Shown: positions 12,390 to 24,850, numbered from the stretch's first letter. The stretch is 64,000 nucleotides of DNA from Lateolabrax maculatus (GCA_031216445.1 CM062218.1:12200001-12264000); one strand, 5' to 3'. The notes: generated from the sequence alone by a model not told the origin. Numbers and translations are program-made.

Positions 12390-12614
12390 AATAATACTTT
12401 GTACAGTAGCCTGGCATCGACAGACTAATTCGCAAATCGCAAATGCGTTCGCAAAAACATTTGCAAATGCATATCAGTGTGGAACATTTCAGTTCATTTT
12501 CGATTTCCAAGGGGCATTATCAACGGGCGGAGACAACCAATCAGAGCAACGAAAAGCCAGTCCAGTCAGACGGTGCGTCCAGTCAGAAGTAAAACATGAG
12601 ATTGCAGATTTTGT
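12390..12614. other. Unclassified repeat-like segment
   Basis: Internally repetitive gcaaatgc/ttcgcaaa words (12430-12475), then 'acaaccaatcagagcaacga', a phrase common in fish repeats. It adjoins the repeat fragment at 12615-12725 and may be one composite element. Confidence 0.35.
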
Positions 12615-12725
12615 ACTTTAATAACTATTTGAATGCAGGACTTTTGTATGTAAAGGAGTACTTTAAACTGTTGTATTGATACTTGTACTTCATTTAAAAC
12701 TTTGAATACTTCTGCCACCTTTGGT
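12615..12725. mobile_element. Diverged teleost repeat fragment ('aggactttt ... cttctgccacc' type)
   Basis: It contains 'tgcaggacttttgtatgtaa', 'ggagtactttaaactgttgt', 'gatacttgtactt' and 'gaatacttctgccacc'. This is a short end fragment of the same family as the longer copy at about 50031-50435, in opposite orientation. Confidence 0.55.
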
Positions 12726-13870
12726 TTTAACATTTAATATGTGATATGTGAGAAAGAAAACACAATGGCTGAGCTTTCATGCTCAAATTTTAGATAAGAT
12801 GGGACGGTCTATGAAAACTGTAAAAATTGTTTTGGGCGTCATTGCTGCCTGTATTGCCCAAGTGAATTGCTGGGATCTATTTGTGCAGCGACAAAATAGG
12901 AGCCTGTCATCCTGTGAATCCCATTGGTTGCTTTGTTCCTAGATCTTAGAAATTGCTTTCGTGACTACATTGTTATCATAATTGATAAATTAAAAATGTT
13001 CTTCTAATTTTGATTTCGTTTTCTGTATTCACATTCTTTCGGACCTGAACAACAAACAAACCAGTATCATCAACTATCAAGCCTGTGTACTCTCTGCACC
13101 CCATCTCCCTCCACTAACCCCTCTCTCCTCAGTTGTCTCACTTCTTCTCCACCTTCGATTCTTTCTTCTTCTTCCTTCAGTCTCTGGGGAATGACAAGAA
13201 CTGGTGTGAACCTCTGTGCCACTTCCCCCGCAGGCTTTTTCCTGCCTTGTTATTTATTTTCTTCACTTCATTGCAGATGGTAGAGGAATGTTTTATAGAA
13301 TAGGACACTTAATAATGGGAGAAAAAATGATGACGGATGGCGTGGCAGTTTCTTTCTGTGCTGTCACAAAGTGCTGCGTCCTCCTTGAACCTCAAATGAA
13401 AAGAAGAGAGAGTGAAAGATAAAGATGTAAACAGACAGATACTTTTTGCACAACACAAATGCCTTTGGCTAACAGCAAAATATATATTTTTTATACTAAA
13501 CAAATGCACAATATTTTTCTGCTCAGAGTGCAGGCTGGAGGATGGGGATGGATTGTGTGAGCTCGAGCTGTTGGTGTTTTGTGTGTGAGCAGAATGCTAA
13601 ACACTTCCTGGGTCATGGGGGTGGTGGGGGGGAGCATGTTGAAATTTAATGGTGCCCTCTGACTTGGATGCAGGTAATGCTGCAGGGGGCCAACATCCTA
13701 TCCACACTGCTGAGAGGGAACATGAGGTGTGTGTGTGTGTGTGTTTGTGTGTGTGTGTTATATCGTTGCATGTCAAGCGTGAACTAGTCTGTGTGTTCTT
13801 GTCTCTGGGCGTGCTGTCTGCACTCAGGTTCCAGTATTTTCAGTAATGAGTCTGCTTCAGCCCTCCACCA
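12726..13870. other. No gene supported
   Basis: Contains a 64-codon frame (12748-12942) whose middle resembles a signal peptide, but no splice sites, promoter or homologue are recognised. The rest is T/C-rich or GT-rich. Confidence 0.45.
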
Positions 13871-13875
13871 TACTG

Positions 13876-13881
<6 letters not shown>

Positions 13882-13912
<31 letters not shown>
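13882..13912. repeat. (AC)n microsatellite
   Basis: About 15 AC units followed by degenerate ACACAC sequence. A separate interrupted (GT)n lies at about 13728-13758. Confidence 0.95.
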
Positions 13913-13920
<8 letters not shown>

Positions 13921-14339
13921 ACGTACACAGTCATACGCACACTATACGGTACATACACACACATACATTCTGTACACTTGTTTTGGTTTGTGAAGGACGG
14001 AAACAGGAGTACATGCTGCTGTCTCAAAGAAAACAAGAAAACAGCAACTGCACTTCAACATAGGTGGATGTCAGTGTGAAGGAAATACATCTCTAAACAC
14101 AACAAAATTGTGTTGGATGTATTAATGACTGAGACATGCTGTGTAAGACAGTATTATTATGGTTACACTTGCATATAAGTTACTATTTTTGTGCCCCTAT
14201 GGTTCATCATACTGAGAGGTTAGTGGGAATGCTTCAATAATTCATAATTACCTTACCATTACTTACCCTTTTTTGCGCCCCTTAAAGCAAGGTGTCATTA
14301 TACCAACTTATTTTTTCCTGAGAATCCACAGTAAGTTCA

Positions 14340-14506
14340 TTAAAGAGCCACTCCAGCAATTTATTTTTGCACTTCCATAAAGTTGGAACTCACAAGAGAC
14401 AGACTGAAGAAGACTGGGCAAAATCAATGCAACAGACATGATGACAAGAGGGGCCGGGGATCAAATCCCGACGACCCACTGTACCTGCTGAGCCACAGCT
14501 GCCTAA
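14340..14506 (-). mobile_element. Degraded tRNA-derived SINE fragment
   Basis: On the minus strand, gcagctgtggctcagcagg (A-box region, 14481-14504) is followed by a B box gggatttgatccccgg (14454-14469). The two boxes are only about 12 bases apart, much closer than in a tRNA, so part of the head is deleted. The following sequence down to about 14340 includes a segment resembling the teleost 'gccactccagcaattta' repeat. An open frame across it (14383-14742) is fortuitous. Confidence 0.6.
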
Positions 14507-14509
14507 TTA

Positions 14510-15660
14510 GACTGTTTTCAGATGATCCCTGCCTGGTAAACACCAACATCTTTCAAACACTCTCTCACACTCCCAGTTTGCATCACAGACTTTCTGTTAA
14601 AAACTTCAAGTTTCAAGCCCAAGCTGAAATAACCCTGATTATATCACATAAATTACTTAGAATTCTCCCTCAAAAGCCACAGAGCACATTATACAACTGC
14701 TTTCACAGGTTGAGGGGTGCTCCTTGTGTACAGATAAACTGATCATTATTTACACGACAAAACAGAGACAACAGTTTTCTCAAAAAAGATATTAATTATT
14801 CATTTCATAGCACATTTACATTACTATTCACATCTTTGTGTCATATTATTTTGCAGTAATGATGTTTATGTTTGAGTGAGATAAAATGTTCTACTTCGCA
14901 ACGAATCTATGAAATTGTCAACTGTGATTGGCCTCTGATCTTTCTGCTCTATCTCTAACTAACCAATATTGTAGCTTGCTCTCTGTACGTCCCTGATGGG
15001 TGCAAACACTGAAAACAATCACCAGTTGTAGACAACTTTCATCAAGCCCTTAGTTTTGAATACCACCCCAGACTGCAATTGTTCAAAGAAATCCAAACAC
15101 ACTTCTGAAGTTTTATTGCCTGCATTCCCACATGACAACAATCTCAACAAAAGATTTCTTTTTGCTGAGGTATCTTCAAAAAAAGAAATCAACTATGGCA
15201 ACAATGGCCAAAAAGTATTTTACAGGTTCACAATTGCAGTGTTTCTTGGAGATAAGGGTCCTAACCCAAAATGGGACTTGGTTGATGGCTCCCCATGTAG
15301 CAGACTACTGGTATTTCACGAGACAAATTGTTTTCATTAGTCTGTGGCATAGATCTTTTAAAAAAACTTTTTATTAAGTTCCATCCAGGATATTTAGGAC
15401 GGATCCCCGCTCAAATGACGTTTACTGCTGCGCAATTCTACAAGGCACACTACAGTGAAAGATAATAAAAAGTTTTCCCTTTCTGCACTGCTGAATTGAA
15501 GCCATGTGTTCAATCGATATGAGTTGCCCAACTTTTCAAACTGTATTTCTGACTCTGCCATTATCCCCCCCCCCCATAGACAAAATCTCTCTTCACTCTC
15601 TTGCTTTCAATCCACACTTTACCTGCCTCCCTGCACACAAACCTGAATTAATCTGCAAAG
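14510..15660. other. No gene seen
   Basis: AT-rich unclassified sequence. The frame at 15056-15340 has no supporting features. Confidence 0.5.
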
Positions 15661-15675
15661 TCTTCCCCTCATCTC

Positions 15676-15678
<3 letters not shown>

Positions 15679-15716
<38 letters not shown>
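15679..15716. repeat. (GT)n microsatellite, first of a pair
   Basis: Nineteen GT units. A second GT tract follows 43 bp later; together they produce spurious ORFs on both strands. Confidence 0.95.
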
Positions 15717-15719
<3 letters not shown>

Positions 15720-15754
15720 CTCACATTTAGGAGCATGGTGTTCTGGTGTTCGTG

Positions 15755-15758
<4 letters not shown>

Positions 15759-15787
<29 letters not shown>
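15759..15787. repeat. (TG)n microsatellite, second of a pair
   Basis: About 14 TG units followed by tatgtgtgta. Confidence 0.95.
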
Positions 15788-15789
<2 letters not shown>

Positions 15790-15794
<5 letters not shown>

Positions 15795-16260
15795 TACATG
15801 CGCGTCTCCGCCTTTCCGCTTTAGGGATTCACCGGCTCGACATGATATTGTTCCCCTGCCTGGAGCTCCGGGGCTTCGGGGGGGTTTGTGTTTGCATAGC
15901 AGAGCCCGTACTCTCACTCATGTAGCCCCCACGGGGACTTTCTTTGACACTGTCAGCCCTTTGAACTCACTGCGACATCAAGCATCAGGTCACTTGTATA
16001 CAACCTCTGCACAGAGAGAACTCGCACTAATTGGTCCGCTTGCACCTGAGAGACAGTTGGGACATCAAAGTGCTTCACCGCCCAGTTGATAACAGCTTTG
16101 ATGGGGTGACTTTGAGACTGTACATTTGTGGTTTGTACACTAAAGAACCGCTGCACATTAGTTGCTAGCTGTGCCTTCCTGTTTGTGTGATCTTGGGGGG
16201 GGGATTTGTTATTTTGCCGTTCCACTTGCATGTCATTTTCTCTGCACTCTCTAGTAATGT
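15790..16260. promoter_or_regulatory. GC-rich island, regulatory candidate
   Basis: Bases 15800-15960 are CpG-containing (gcgcgtctccgcctttccgc) and unusually G+C rich for this desert; 15960-16250 is complex. No exon structure found. Confidence 0.3.
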
Positions 16261-16799
16261 AACAAATGTTACTAGGCACCCTGTTGTGAGCCTTTAATCA
16301 GCCTCAATGAAAGTATACAATAAAGACAGACAACGATCAAAAGTGCAGTTATGATACATTACTGTCTACATAGCCGCATTCAGCTACTTTCCCTTGTTTT
16401 TTCCTGTGTCCTATTCCTTTGTGTCGGTTCTACGTAAATGATTTCCTGTAAATATGTGAAACAAAATGTAATTTGTAAACAGACATAATTCAACGAAAAT
16501 GAACCCTAGCTTGTAAAAAAAAGTGTGAAAAATCAATTTAGCTCAAAGCTTAGAGCAGCCTCTTAGGATCTTATTTTGCCCTCCAGACTTATGGATGTCT
16601 GCTGTGTCTTTGTGTGACCCTTCATCCTCTAGAAGGTGGACAGGTGGCGGCTACTGGTGGGCCTGGAGGGCCCTGTCAACCCCATACAGTCCAGCAGCTG
16701 ACCAGAGAGAAAGAGAAAGGGAGAGAGGGCAGGAGGAGTGGAGGGGAGACAAAAGAGATAAAAAAAAATAGAAAGAAACTTGAAGAGAAGTGACAGAGC

Positions 16800-17165
16800 T
16801 AGAGAGAACTAAACCAGAGTCCCGTGTCCGAGTCTGACCGAGCTCTACCCGCTGTCATAGTTTCAACAGGAGGCTACGTCTCCTCTTGACTCCAACAGGC
16901 GTGGCAAAGCGATTGGTTTCGGTCCAGTATAATGGCCAGCTATGAATGCTGAGTGTGACTGCGGGGGACCATTAGGGCCACAATGGCCGACAAGACACTA
17001 AGCACTCCCCAGAGGTCTGAGGGGCCCTTTCATGCCTGTCCTGGGGCTGGGAGGGCTGCTGAGAGCTGGTGGCCAGCTGGTTCCCTGGCCCCCGTGCGGC
17101 CTAATGCCATCAGCACTCTCCGTCCGCTTTGAGCTGCCGGGTTATGGAGGCACAGGGGTGCAGGG
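16800..17165. promoter_or_regulatory. GC-rich complex island, regulatory candidate
   Basis: Dense G+C with few repeats (aaagcgattggtttcggtcc at 16907; ggaccattagggccacaatg at 16966), ending at the long CA tract. A CCAAT-type attgg is present but there is no start or donor that would make it a promoter. Confidence 0.3.
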
Positions 17166-17187
17166 TCTGTGTGACACAAGTGGGCAT

Positions 17188-17188
<1 letters not shown>

Positions 17189-17245
<57 letters not shown>
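17189..17245. repeat. (CA)n microsatellite, longest CA tract in the window
   Basis: About 28 uninterrupted CA units. Confidence 0.97.
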
Positions 17246-17247
<2 letters not shown>

Positions 17248-17299
17248 ATACACATGGCGGCACCTGTTTTAAGTATTAACCAGAGCAGTGGTAGACAGT

Positions 17300-17880
17300 A
17301 CTGATGCTGCAGCCACATTTGCCAAAGGAAGAAGGAGAGAAAAGAAAATGGGCACATTTTTAAAGTGCAAAATAATTTTTATTTTTTTAAGCACTATTTG
17401 ATCTTCAAAGTCCAAATTATACCAAACCTTGGTTAGGCTGAAATGATTAATTCTCTACTGTGCAAGTGTGGTTAAACTCTCAGCTTGTGTTAATTATGTC
17501 CTGTCCTTATGACTTGGTTTGAGTTCTGAATGTAAGAATCTATTCTTGTTCATATACCTGAGCTCATAATTAGTAGTGCAACAAACAAGTGGACAAAGAT
17601 GTTTCAGTTCTAATACAGTGTGAAGTAAAGTAGCACTGATTTGAATCATTTGATTCAAAATACAAGTTTAACTATTTATTTGGCCATTAATGGACATTTA
17701 TGTAATCAACTAGTTGATTTAGCAAACTCATCCTTCTGTCATCTGTAGAGAAAAGAAGATATATAGGTAATTCAATTCATCGTCAGAGCACCATATAGGA
17801 AAAACTCAAGCCTTAGTGGAAAGATGCTGTGACTGCTGTGTCTTCCTCCCTCGCAGGTCCTAAATAGCTCACTACTGCAG
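17300..17880. other. No gene seen
   Basis: AT-rich sequence without recognised elements. Confidence 0.5.
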
Positions 17881-17889
17881 GCAGAAAAC

Positions 17890-18350
17890 TTGTTTTGTCG
17901 ACAGCTAGTTTGAAAGGCAAGCGTAATAAAAGGCTTTTCTTTTTGTGCCGGGCGGTGGCAATTTTGAGTCTTTTCAGAGCTGAAAGAGGGCGAGAGAAAG
18001 AAAAGTTTTACTAATTGACGTGGTAGCAAAAATTCAGCTTCCATTTCAGTGAGCCATGATGAAAAGCCTATTAAGGAACGTTTTGTCAATTACTTCTGTT
18101 CACTTCTATACACTGTGGCTCTTTTTAGAGGAACTCATTTGTGTCTTATTTATTTCCTCTGCTGGCATGTTTTCCTAGCGCTGCACACAATGACAAATTA
18201 AAGGTTTAGTTTCATGGCAATGACATGGAAGGATTCAGGCTTTATTGTGGGCTTTGAAAGAATGCCAGGGAAGTCAACTCTCGATATCTCGTCCTTTCCT
18301 CACTGCCTCAATGTTGTTTCAATGCATTAAAACATCCATTGAGTTCATAC
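17890..18350. promoter_or_regulatory. Candidate conserved non-coding element
   Basis: Long repeat-free block with ttactaattgacgtggtagc (about 18008), gaaaagcctattaaggaacg, tttcatggcaatgacatgg and ctttattgtgggctttgaaa. It reads like a deeply conserved teleost non-coding element; conservation untested. Confidence 0.4.
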
Positions 18351-18899
18351 TTTAGATAATGTTTTTGCATGAGCTGACTCTTTAGTTATAACACACTTTT
18401 AATGAATTACAGTGTAAGGTAAATACATATGACTCAAGGTGTCTGTGAAGGCAAGTAATCTTGTTTACAGGCAACACTAAACAAAACTAGTAATCTGTGA
18501 CAATGACTTTTAAGATGAATAATGGCGTTCATGTATTAAAAAATCTTTCAGGAATAATTGCAGTAGTACACAGCAAGAGAACATGATGAAATGTTTTTTC
18601 ACAATGATGCTCAATACAAGACAAAATGTGTGTGTTTTGCCAATTCACATGCAAATCCGGTTCAAAGGAGAGAGTAATTTTGTTAGAGGTTGTCAAAAAT
18701 GTGTCTTTGGTAGTCTGCTCTGGATATCAGCAGTTTACTTGAAATAGTATCTTATTCCATCTGGTTCAGCCTTGTCAGGATCGACTTGATGATATATCTT
18801 CAGTTTCTACACTTGCTGGATACTGACAAGTATTATTTAACCCCACAATTTGGTTGGAAATACTTCTCAGAGCTTTTATAGTGGAGTTTCTTTGAGCCT

Positions 18900-19115
18900 G
18901 CCTCTCTGCCTGTGTCTACATTGTGAAATCCATCCACTTTAAAAACACCTCCATACAAATATCCCTGCAATGAAATTGATGCCTCGCTCCCCTCAAACAT
19001 TTGATCAATTACCTCGGAAAAACGGTTTAATATTCACAGGTATTGAATACACAAAATGGCTTCTCAGTGCAAAGCATTTTTGGTGGGACCTAAATTGAAT
19101 TGCATTAGCAATGAC
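18900..19115. promoter_or_regulatory. Candidate conserved non-coding element
   Basis: Complex block (aaacatttgatcaattacct; tttaatattcacaggtattg) ending at a TA microsatellite. Confidence 0.3.
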
Positions 19116-19119
19116 GTTT

Positions 19120-19143
19120 TATATATATATATATATATATATA
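19120..19143. repeat. (TA)n microsatellite
   Basis: About 12 TA units. Confidence 0.95.
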
Positions 19144-19149
19144 AAATAG

Positions 19150-21030
19150 AGTTAGAGCAGGAAGCTTGCTACATGTGAAAGAGAAAGCCTCAGCAGACGG
19201 AACTATCTGACAGAGGTCAGCTGATGTCGAGGTACATCAATTTTATGAACCTTCACCCCCCTCACGAGCTCGCTGCCACTCATGTGTTAAATGGGTCTTG
19301 TAGACAGAAGAGAATGCCTTTGTGCTGAAATAAATGGAGGAGAGAGAATGGGGTTAAGATGACTCCTTTGAGGTGCATCAACCTACATCTGTTCATCCTC
19401 TGTTTCTTTTTCTCTCAGGGTGAATTGCATGCGAAGCCTTTTTGTCACTAAGACAATGTAAAACAGGGAACATATCTTGTTACTACACTATGTAAATTAG
19501 TCTATTTATAGTTTATTTTAAAAGACACAGTTGCCATGGTCACTTTCTTCCCATTAAAACTATCTCAAGTATAATCCTGTAACACTGACTCTCAGTTGAT
19601 GACAGAAAAAGAAAAACACTCTTGATAGTACACATTTACAGCAGACGTGGCAAATTATGAGTTTCTGCATGCGTACACTGTGCGTGTAAAATATCACTCC
19701 ACTGCTATGCAACTGCCGAAAGGGGAGTATTTTATTTTCTATCCACTAAAAACGGATCGACCTGAGAGCAGGCTGTTGTGACAGATGTTCAACTCAGCTA
19801 AACAGGGGCTGTAATAACACACACTTACAAAAAGACACACACATTGTATAGACACATGTACACAAGTGTTTCAAAGAATGCACTTGCACAAACATACTGT
19901 GCAAACACGCACAAACACAGCCACAGGCACACAAAAACACACACACTACACCCTGAACAAACCCCCCTAATTTACTCTCTCTTCCCACCCCACACATACA
20001 CACACAACACACACACACACACTGTGAAGAAATTACTTTGAACTTGGTGTCAGGCAGCATGAATGCAGCTGGGAGCAACAGGGTCATGAAGCTCTTTGAG
20101 AGGTGAGATGAGGTCCAGCCTTTCCTCGGCTGTCTGTCTCTGCTCTGATGTGCTGATGGCTGACGGGGGTCGGGGGGGGGGGGGGGGGGGGGGTGTGGTA
20201 CACTTTAGACCGTCAGGCCTGGTCATAAGGCTCCCTTTGTTATGGGTGGCACTTTGCCACTGCAGAGGACTTTGATGCAGCCCACATTTACTGTCACACA
20301 GTTTCCACAGACCCCAGCTAACATTAGACAGTGGTAATTTTGACATTGTCATGCTTCAAAAAGCCTGAATTGTTTTAAAATGAGGAGAGAAAATTATTCG
20401 GTGTTTATTAAAAATATAAGGATATACATTTTTCACTTCACGTCTTACATTATCATTGAATTTTTACATTTCAGCCCAACAATATTAATCATCCTAACTA
20501 ACAATTTCTTGATCAGAAATATGTGTAATATTGTGTAATATTAAAGCAATTCTACTAAGTCACACCTTTTAATGACAAAAGATGCGGCTGCCTCTTGTGG
20601 TGATGACACAGTGATGAGAGCATTAGCTTTTCAGGGACTTACTATAAATTAACAAAGACTTTTAATTTAAGAAGTATAACAAACAAAAACACAATCAAAC
20701 TGATGACTCAATTGATTCTATGAGACGGTCTGGTGTTTCATCCCAGGGTTGGTTAGCAGAGCTGGAACTACTGCCAAGATGTTTAATCATGTTCAATAAA
20801 TTGCAGCAGACAAGACTGTATCTAATCTATTAATAGTCCCACATCATTACATTGTGATTTGAATCTGGAAAGCGTCCAACAGTGGACACACTCCTTCTGA
20901 ACTGAGCTAAAAGCAAAAAGCTCACAGTATCTCATACACTAGTGGTACGTTACCTACCAGGGGATGGAGATGTAATTAAAAATAACAGTCCTTCCTAATA
21001 CATTATCTATTGTAAGCATAGCATTTCAAA
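19150..21030. other. No gene seen; CA-rich and G22 tracts
   Basis: 19640-19790 is complex and could be conserved. 19815-20030 is degenerate CA-rich, and the G22 run is at 20172. 20380-21000 is AT-rich with nothing named. Confidence 0.45.
20172..20193. repeat. Homopolymer G22
   Basis: Twenty-two consecutive G, with more G just upstream (gggggtc). Length is error-prone in sequencing. Confidence 0.9.
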
Positions 21031-21034
21031 TAAA

Positions 21035-21430
21035 TCCACATTGCCTCTGTTTATGCATATGCAAAACTGTAAGCATGCAAATAACTGATTTCATAGAACA
21101 ATGTTGTCGAATAAAAACACAAGGCTGAAGATTAGCAGGGGCAAAACAAAGGGAGCGTCAATAAAAAGCGAGCATATGTGTTCATCTGCAACCCCCTAAA
21201 CACACACACACACACACACACAGATTAATTGTATTCTTTATTCATTGTGAGGCAGCCTGGTGCTAATTAGCTTAGGCATGGTTTTGCATATTGTATTTAT
21301 TTAATTTCTTCGTGGGATGCACCAAAAGAAGGTGTAATTTAGGATGAGAAGGGGGCCATTTCTTGCTATGGTTTATACACTCAATGGGTTGGAAGTGTTG
21401 GGGCTGATTGCTGTTACTACGAGGACTTCT
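21035..21430. promoter_or_regulatory. Candidate enhancer-type element with POU octamer
   Basis: Perfect octamer ATGCAAAT at 21075-21082 and ATGCATATGCAAAA at about 21053-21066. After a CA tract follows gtgctaattagcttaggc (TAATTA-type core, about 21260). Confidence 0.4.
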
Positions 21431-21439
21431 TTCTTTCTG

Positions 21440-23828
21440 TGCCAAATGTAAAACAAAACCTAACAACATCCCTCTGGTGTTTCGCTCTTGATTCTTGGCA
21501 TAAAGACAATACTGTAAATCTAATGAACAGATTATGTTCACAGTTCTCTCACACTGTTTTCTAGATTAATGTCAACAATGCTACAGTTTTATATGGTTCA
21601 TCTCAATAATTTTTAAGAGAAAAGATATTGTAGGACTCTGAGGAAGCGCATGAATTCAAAACAGTGGTAGGTACACCATCAGAAGATGGAATATTTTGTA
21701 GTGGATTTGGAAAATCGCTCCTTAAAAGTTATCTCTCTGGCCGAAGTTGACAGTTTTGGAGAATCAAGAGAAGACACTTTCAGGTGATTGGATTTCCAGC
21801 TGAGTTTGGGTGAAAACACATTCCATATGTATTGAGTCTTACGTGTATAGTGGAGAGCAACTCCAGGGTGCTCCGTTTTTCTGCCAGATTGAAGACTTCA
21901 GACATCAAATGCCTTTTCAGGCTCTACTTTGCATATGTGTGCCTGTGTGTGCGTATGTTTGTCTGTGTGTATTTCTTTGTCTGCCGTGTTATATACAGTG
22001 TGCAAGCATCTTTGTTGACCTCTAAATGTACGTACATGTATCCGTTGAGGGCACAGAATCGTCTCTGTGGAACATCTAATGGGGAGCCATTTTTCCAGCC
22101 ATCCTCACATCCTGCTGCAAGCAAGCAACAGATGGCAGGACTGGTTATTGTGGCCGATTTAGTCCAGTCGTGTTTGCTAGGAAGTAATTTTGTTTTAACC
22201 TGGAGAGAAACTAAATATTACAGCCATGCAGGCAAACAAATTATGGTCACCTCACTGGCCAGCAGATGACTCTATTTGTCTCATGTCCAGATGGAGTTCG
22301 AAGAAAAGAAATTAGCCAATGATGCTGCATGGCCTGGATGCAAGTGTGTGTGCAGTTTGTGCGTGTGCATCTGACACTGTTTGCTTGCCCGTCTGTATGT
22401 CGGTCTTTCTACCTGTCTGCCTACCTGTTTATCTCCTCAGCAGCTGCCTGTCTGCTTCCTCATATATCAGCCTGTCTGTTTTTGTATTGTGGCAGATGTT
22501 TCAAAGCTGCAGGTCTTTATATCAGAAAGTGCAACAGAGGAAAGAAAATGTTCAAATGAATTAGAGCATCCGTACATTCACCTCAGCTTTGTGCCACAGA
22601 TTGTCTTTTGCTGTCAAACACTGCCCTGGGGGACATACAGTAAATACATACTAGAGTTTGGTATGGTTTTATGATAAGCATTCATTAGCATGAACATCAA
22701 CAAAAGATCTGCCATTCTGATCCCTCCACAAATTAAGTCAGTTTTTCTATTTCACGTCTCCCTGATTTTCAACACTCGCTGTTTATATAAAACATTCTTG
22801 AATGAAGTGTTCATTCACTGTCAATTCCTGCACCATGTGCCAACTGTGTGCATCAGAAAAATCCCCTGCAATCTTTGTTTTGGCTAGTGTGAGACGGCAA
22901 GTGATTATCCGGAGTGCTTTCGGAAGTTAATGTTCATGGTCTGCGCAGCGGGATTCTAGGAGTGATGACAGAGGAAGTGCCTCAGGGCGAGCGTCTCTTC
23001 GCTGCCATCTCACTTTCACTGTTTCTGACAACGCATTTACCCCAACAGATGGCTCCAATGCTCACACAGAGACACTGTGAGGCTATGAAGAACTGCGTGG
23101 GCTGATACAACACAAAGATGTGCAGAGAATCCAAAACCAACTAGTGTGAATTCATGTAAAATTGACTAATAGGATCTCAATAGTCAGTAATGTGTTGAAA
23201 TTGCTTGGTCAAAGGGCTCTCTCATGTTTACTTTTAAATTAAAGCCAATAAAAAAAAAAAATGGATTCTACATCTTTGGTTTACTATCTCATTGGTTTAT
23301 TTCTTCTATAATTGTAATTTCTTCACTTTGAAATACAGCCAAATACAGCTGGTTAAAAGTAATTAGAAATACAACAGCTAAATAAAAAATAAAAAAAAAA
23401 CCTGCAAGAAATTTATAAAATAAGAAGTTCAAGGAATGTATCCTTGCTCATATATTCATCAGTGGCCTAACAGACACTAAAGCAGCAAGTGTTTTAAGTG
23501 TGAAGTAGATCATAAGGTATAGGAAGAAGGTGTGTATGCAGGGAATATGATTCAGCGACACATTTGTCCCAAATTGCCGCTCATTCTGTCAAGTGATGCC
23601 TACACTGTTTTCTTTGCATATCAAAGAAGAAGGCTTCTGCTTTGCCTTCAGGCCGCCGAAATAACACACAGCATGCCGTCAGAATATGACTTACTGAGTA
23701 GTTCAGCAGGATGGAATAGTGTGTGTGTGTGTGTGTGTGTGTTGATGTCAGACCAAATGATCATACTGCATCCAGAATACCCAAAAACGCCAACTGCTCA
23801 CTATCATTTTTTCATAAAAATAAGACTG
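21440..23828. other. No gene seen
   Basis: Degenerate ctgtctgcc runs at 22380-22490, a complex block at 22885-23090, A-runs at about 23250 and 23390, and a GT tract at 23719-23742. ORFs on the + strand around 21810-22270 have no splice or family support. Confidence 0.45.
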
Positions 23829-24727
23829 TATATACACTACCATTCAAAAGTTTGGAATCGTCTGCCACAATTTGGAACAGCCAGATGGCTGAGAGGACTA
23901 CTCTATATTTTTGAATGGTCTTTCATGCTTTGAGGTTGTAGAAAGTCTCCTTACAAATAGATGTCATTTTGTATGAAAAAAAAAAGTAATGTTTTGTATA
24001 TGGAGAACAAAACAATGTACAATGGTTCACCCAGACTGAGTATTGAAAGGGCAGAAAGAGACAAAGATACCTTTGAGCGACAGTTAAATAAGAATATAAG
24101 AAATCCACAGTCACTGGCTAAAGAAATTGTTATTAGCATCAAAATCTGTGCAGATAGGAACAGGTTCCTGTTTCAGTGTCAAGTGCAGAATAATGCCTAT
24201 AACAAGCTGGAATCAAAAGGTTTAGCAAAGCCATTCTTAAAACGTAGAAATACGTGGTCAGTCTAGGGTTAGTACTATTTTAATTGGAACACAGAATGTC
24301 AGCTGAACATACTATGAACTGACAAATCACAGTTTAAACCTATTCAATCTAACAACTGAGTAAACTGTAGAAGGTCGAAAAGAAAAACGAGATCCAAAAA
24401 TATTTAGAGCCCAATTGCAATCACTGTTGTGATTCTTGGGTCTAGGGACTTTTCTGGACTGGAAAACAAATTCAAAATCGAAAGGGTATTTGAGGGAAAA
24501 AATGGTTACAACATTATTCTCCTGTAATGCAACACTGTGGTGACATTGACTAAATAGAAGTTTTAATAATTTAATTTATTCTTCTTTTGGGGCCAAAACT
24601 ATTTCAAATGTAAATAATACATTTGGTGACTGAATTATACTGTTTTGTATCTATAGCTATTATTGAAGGAAAGAAGAAAAACTTCAATATATCATGTGAT
24701 TCCAAATTTTTGAGTGAAAAAAGTGAA
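23829..24727 (+). mobile_element. Tc1-like transposon remnant
   Basis: The left end tatacactaccattcaaaag, continuing tttggaatc, pairs with the reverse complement of the right end (actcaaaaatttggaatcac), giving the typical Tc1-family terminal repeat of fish. The interior (from about 23961) encodes a 101-codon frame containing GSPRLSIERAERDKDTFERQ and SLAKEI, then KLESKGLAKPFLKRRNTW. This is reminiscent of the helix-turn-helix DNA-binding N terminus of Tc1 transposase. The DDE catalytic part is missing and total length is about 900 bp instead of about 1.6 kb, so it is dead. Exact termini need alignment. Confidence 0.65.
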
Positions 24728-24850
24728 TAAGGACATTTCACAAAAATGGCAAACTATTTAACTATTAAATTCTAATAAATTCAGTAGAGAGTAAATTCAA
24801 TTATGGATCAGTTTTGGATCAGTTCCACAAAATACTGGTTGACTGACCAG

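Noticed and set aside
12748..12942. Small secreted peptide-like frame (KTVKIVLGVIAACIAQVNC)
   Set aside because: The hydrophobic stretch looks like a signal peptide, but there is no promoter, splice site or known family. A 64-codon chance frame is expected in 64 kb.
15679..16089. 136-codon frame starting in (GT)n
   Set aside because: The first third is a translated microsatellite; the remainder has no domain or splice support.
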